DNA from: Candidatus Aciduliprofundum sp. JdFR-45 | GTDB lineage: Archaea; Thermoplasmatota; Thermoplasmata; Thermoplasmatales; JdFR-45 | Reading direction: 5' to 3' | Assembly: GCA_002011395.1 (NCBI GenBank) | Contig: MTNG01000057.1 | Coordinates: 1 to 5,518 of the forward strand | Length of the DNA: 5,518 bases | Shown here: piece after piece, positions 4,923-5,518 of the stretch | How positions within the stretch are numbered: the first letter of the stretch is position 1 | How the letters are laid out: each line of letters starts with the position of its first letter | Program-made: the position numbers and the translations under genes | The notes under the pieces: model-generated | The model's input: only the letters and a program-made list of their open reading frames with translations | What the model was told of the DNA's origin: nothing | Databases searched by the model: none

Positions 4923-5518
4923 ATGGAGGCCCTGCTGAGAAAACTCGCCCTGAGGGGCGCCATGGACGGCTACGTGTACGTCAGAAGCCGGGAACTCGCC
5001 GCCGACCTGAAGGTGAGCCAGCAGACCGCCGCGAGGTGGCTCAAGTGGGCGGAGGAGGAGGGGTATATAAGGCGGGTCATAACCCGGAAGGGCCAGAGGG
5101 TCACGCTCACGGAAAAGGGTGTGAGGGAGGTTCTCGCGGTGGCGGAGGAGTACAACGTCATACTCTCGCGTCTGGGCGTCATCACCATCGTTGGCAGGGT
5201 GGAGGGCGGCCTCGGGGAGGGCCGCTACTACATGTCCGTGCCCGTTTACAGAGAGGCGGTTGCGAGGGTGCTCGGCGGCGAGCCCTACCCCGGCACGCTC
5301 AACGTCCGCGTTGACCCCGGCTACGTGTCCTCGGTGGAACTGCTCAGGCGCCAGAGGGGTGAGGTGGTCAGGCCCTTTGAGTGGAACGGCAGGACCTTCG
5401 GGGCCGTGAGCATCTTCCGCGCGGATATAAATGGAGAGCGGTGTGCGGTGCTGTTCCCCGAGAGGACGCACCACACGGGCGTGGTGGAGATAGCGGCCCG
5501 TAAAAAACTCAGGGATGC
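4923..5518 (+). CDS. ribK: CTP-dependent riboflavin kinase with N-terminal winged helix-turn-helix (RbkR type), C-terminus off the right edge
   Basis: The frame is open from ATG 4923 to the right edge: 198 codons plus two bases, likely lacking only about 15-25 residues. Residues about 1-75 form a winged helix-turn-helix: SRELAADLKVSQQTAARWLK (22-41) as the recognition region and GYIRRVITRKGQRVTLTEKG as wing and final helix start. Residues about 85-198 are an archaeal riboflavin kinase (MJ0056 fold), with GRVEGGLGEGRYYMSVP (91-107), PYPGTLNVRV (121-130), FGAVSIFRA, and PERTHHTGVVEIAA (179-192). This enzyme makes FMN from riboflavin, with CTP rather than ATP as phosphate donor. Fusions of this layout are known as RbkR, which both phosphorylates riboflavin and represses riboflavin genes in response to FMN. 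That dual role is inferred here from architecture. It follows the PIN gene with no spacer and has its own strong ribosome-binding site. Confidence 0.95.
   Translation, partial: MEALLRKLALRGAMDGYVYVRSRELAADLKVSQQTAARWLKWAEEEGYIRRVITRKGQRVTLTEKGVREVLAVAEEYNVILSRLGVITIVGRVEGGLGEGRYYMSVPVYREAVARVLGGEPYPGTLNVRVDPGYVSSVELLRRQRGEVVRPFEWNGRTFGAVSIFRADINGERCAVLFPERTHHTGVVEIAARKKLRD

Noticed and set aside
5060..5070. Strong TATA-like TATATAAGG
   Set aside because: It lies inside the riboflavin kinase coding sequence, where it encodes conserved EGYIRR residues, and no gene starts at a suitable distance downstream.
4458..5474. Long leftward open frame of 338 codons
   Set aside because: It is antisense to three well-recognised genes (aIF2-beta end, PIN, riboflavin kinase), has no family resemblance, and reflects the GC-rich codon pattern of the true strand.

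Overview
The window looks like archaeal chromosome, probably from a euryarchaeal or Thermoplasmatota-type lineage. It carries an archaeal translation factor aIF2-beta with a C-terminal TRAM domain, a CTP-type (archaeal) riboflavin kinase fused to a DNA-binding domain, a type 2 RNase H ending in a PCNA-binding motif, and TATA-type promoters. Two of those promoters are spaced for leaderless transcripts. The species cannot be named from this sequence alone.

There are two halves of different composition. Bases 1 to about 2100 are AT-rich (by eye roughly one-third GC in the coding part). They hold one large gene read leftward: a protein with an N-terminal phospholipase-D-like nuclease domain followed by a superfamily 2 DEAH helicase, cut by the left edge. 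Just upstream of its start codon lies a 111-bp non-autonomous insertion element (1657-1767) with perfect 15-bp terminal inverted repeats, flanked by a perfect 9-bp target duplication. The repeat ends resemble those of the IS903 group of the IS5 family. About 360 further bases (1777-2140) hold no convincing gene. This half looks like accessory, probably acquired, DNA and the helicase-nuclease is a plausible defence (restriction-like) gene.

From about 2105 the sequence is GC-rich, all genes read rightward, and the content is mostly housekeeping. A secreted, C-terminally membrane-anchored LamG-like surface protein (2199-3101) is followed by rnhB (RNase HII, 3141-3788). After a 137-bp gap with its own promoter comes a tight cluster: aIF2-beta with TRAM (3926-4552), a PIN-domain RNase-like protein (from a TTG start at 4554) and an RbkR-type HTH plus riboflavin kinase (4923 to the right edge, missing only its last residues). 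The last three genes are separated by 1 and 0 bases and are almost certainly one transcription unit linking translation initiation, RNA processing and flavin synthesis.

The main points for a second look are the PLD-helicase and the small insertion element sitting in its upstream region. No complete, clearly new multi-gene system is visible in the window; the partners of the helicase, if any, lie beyond the left edge.
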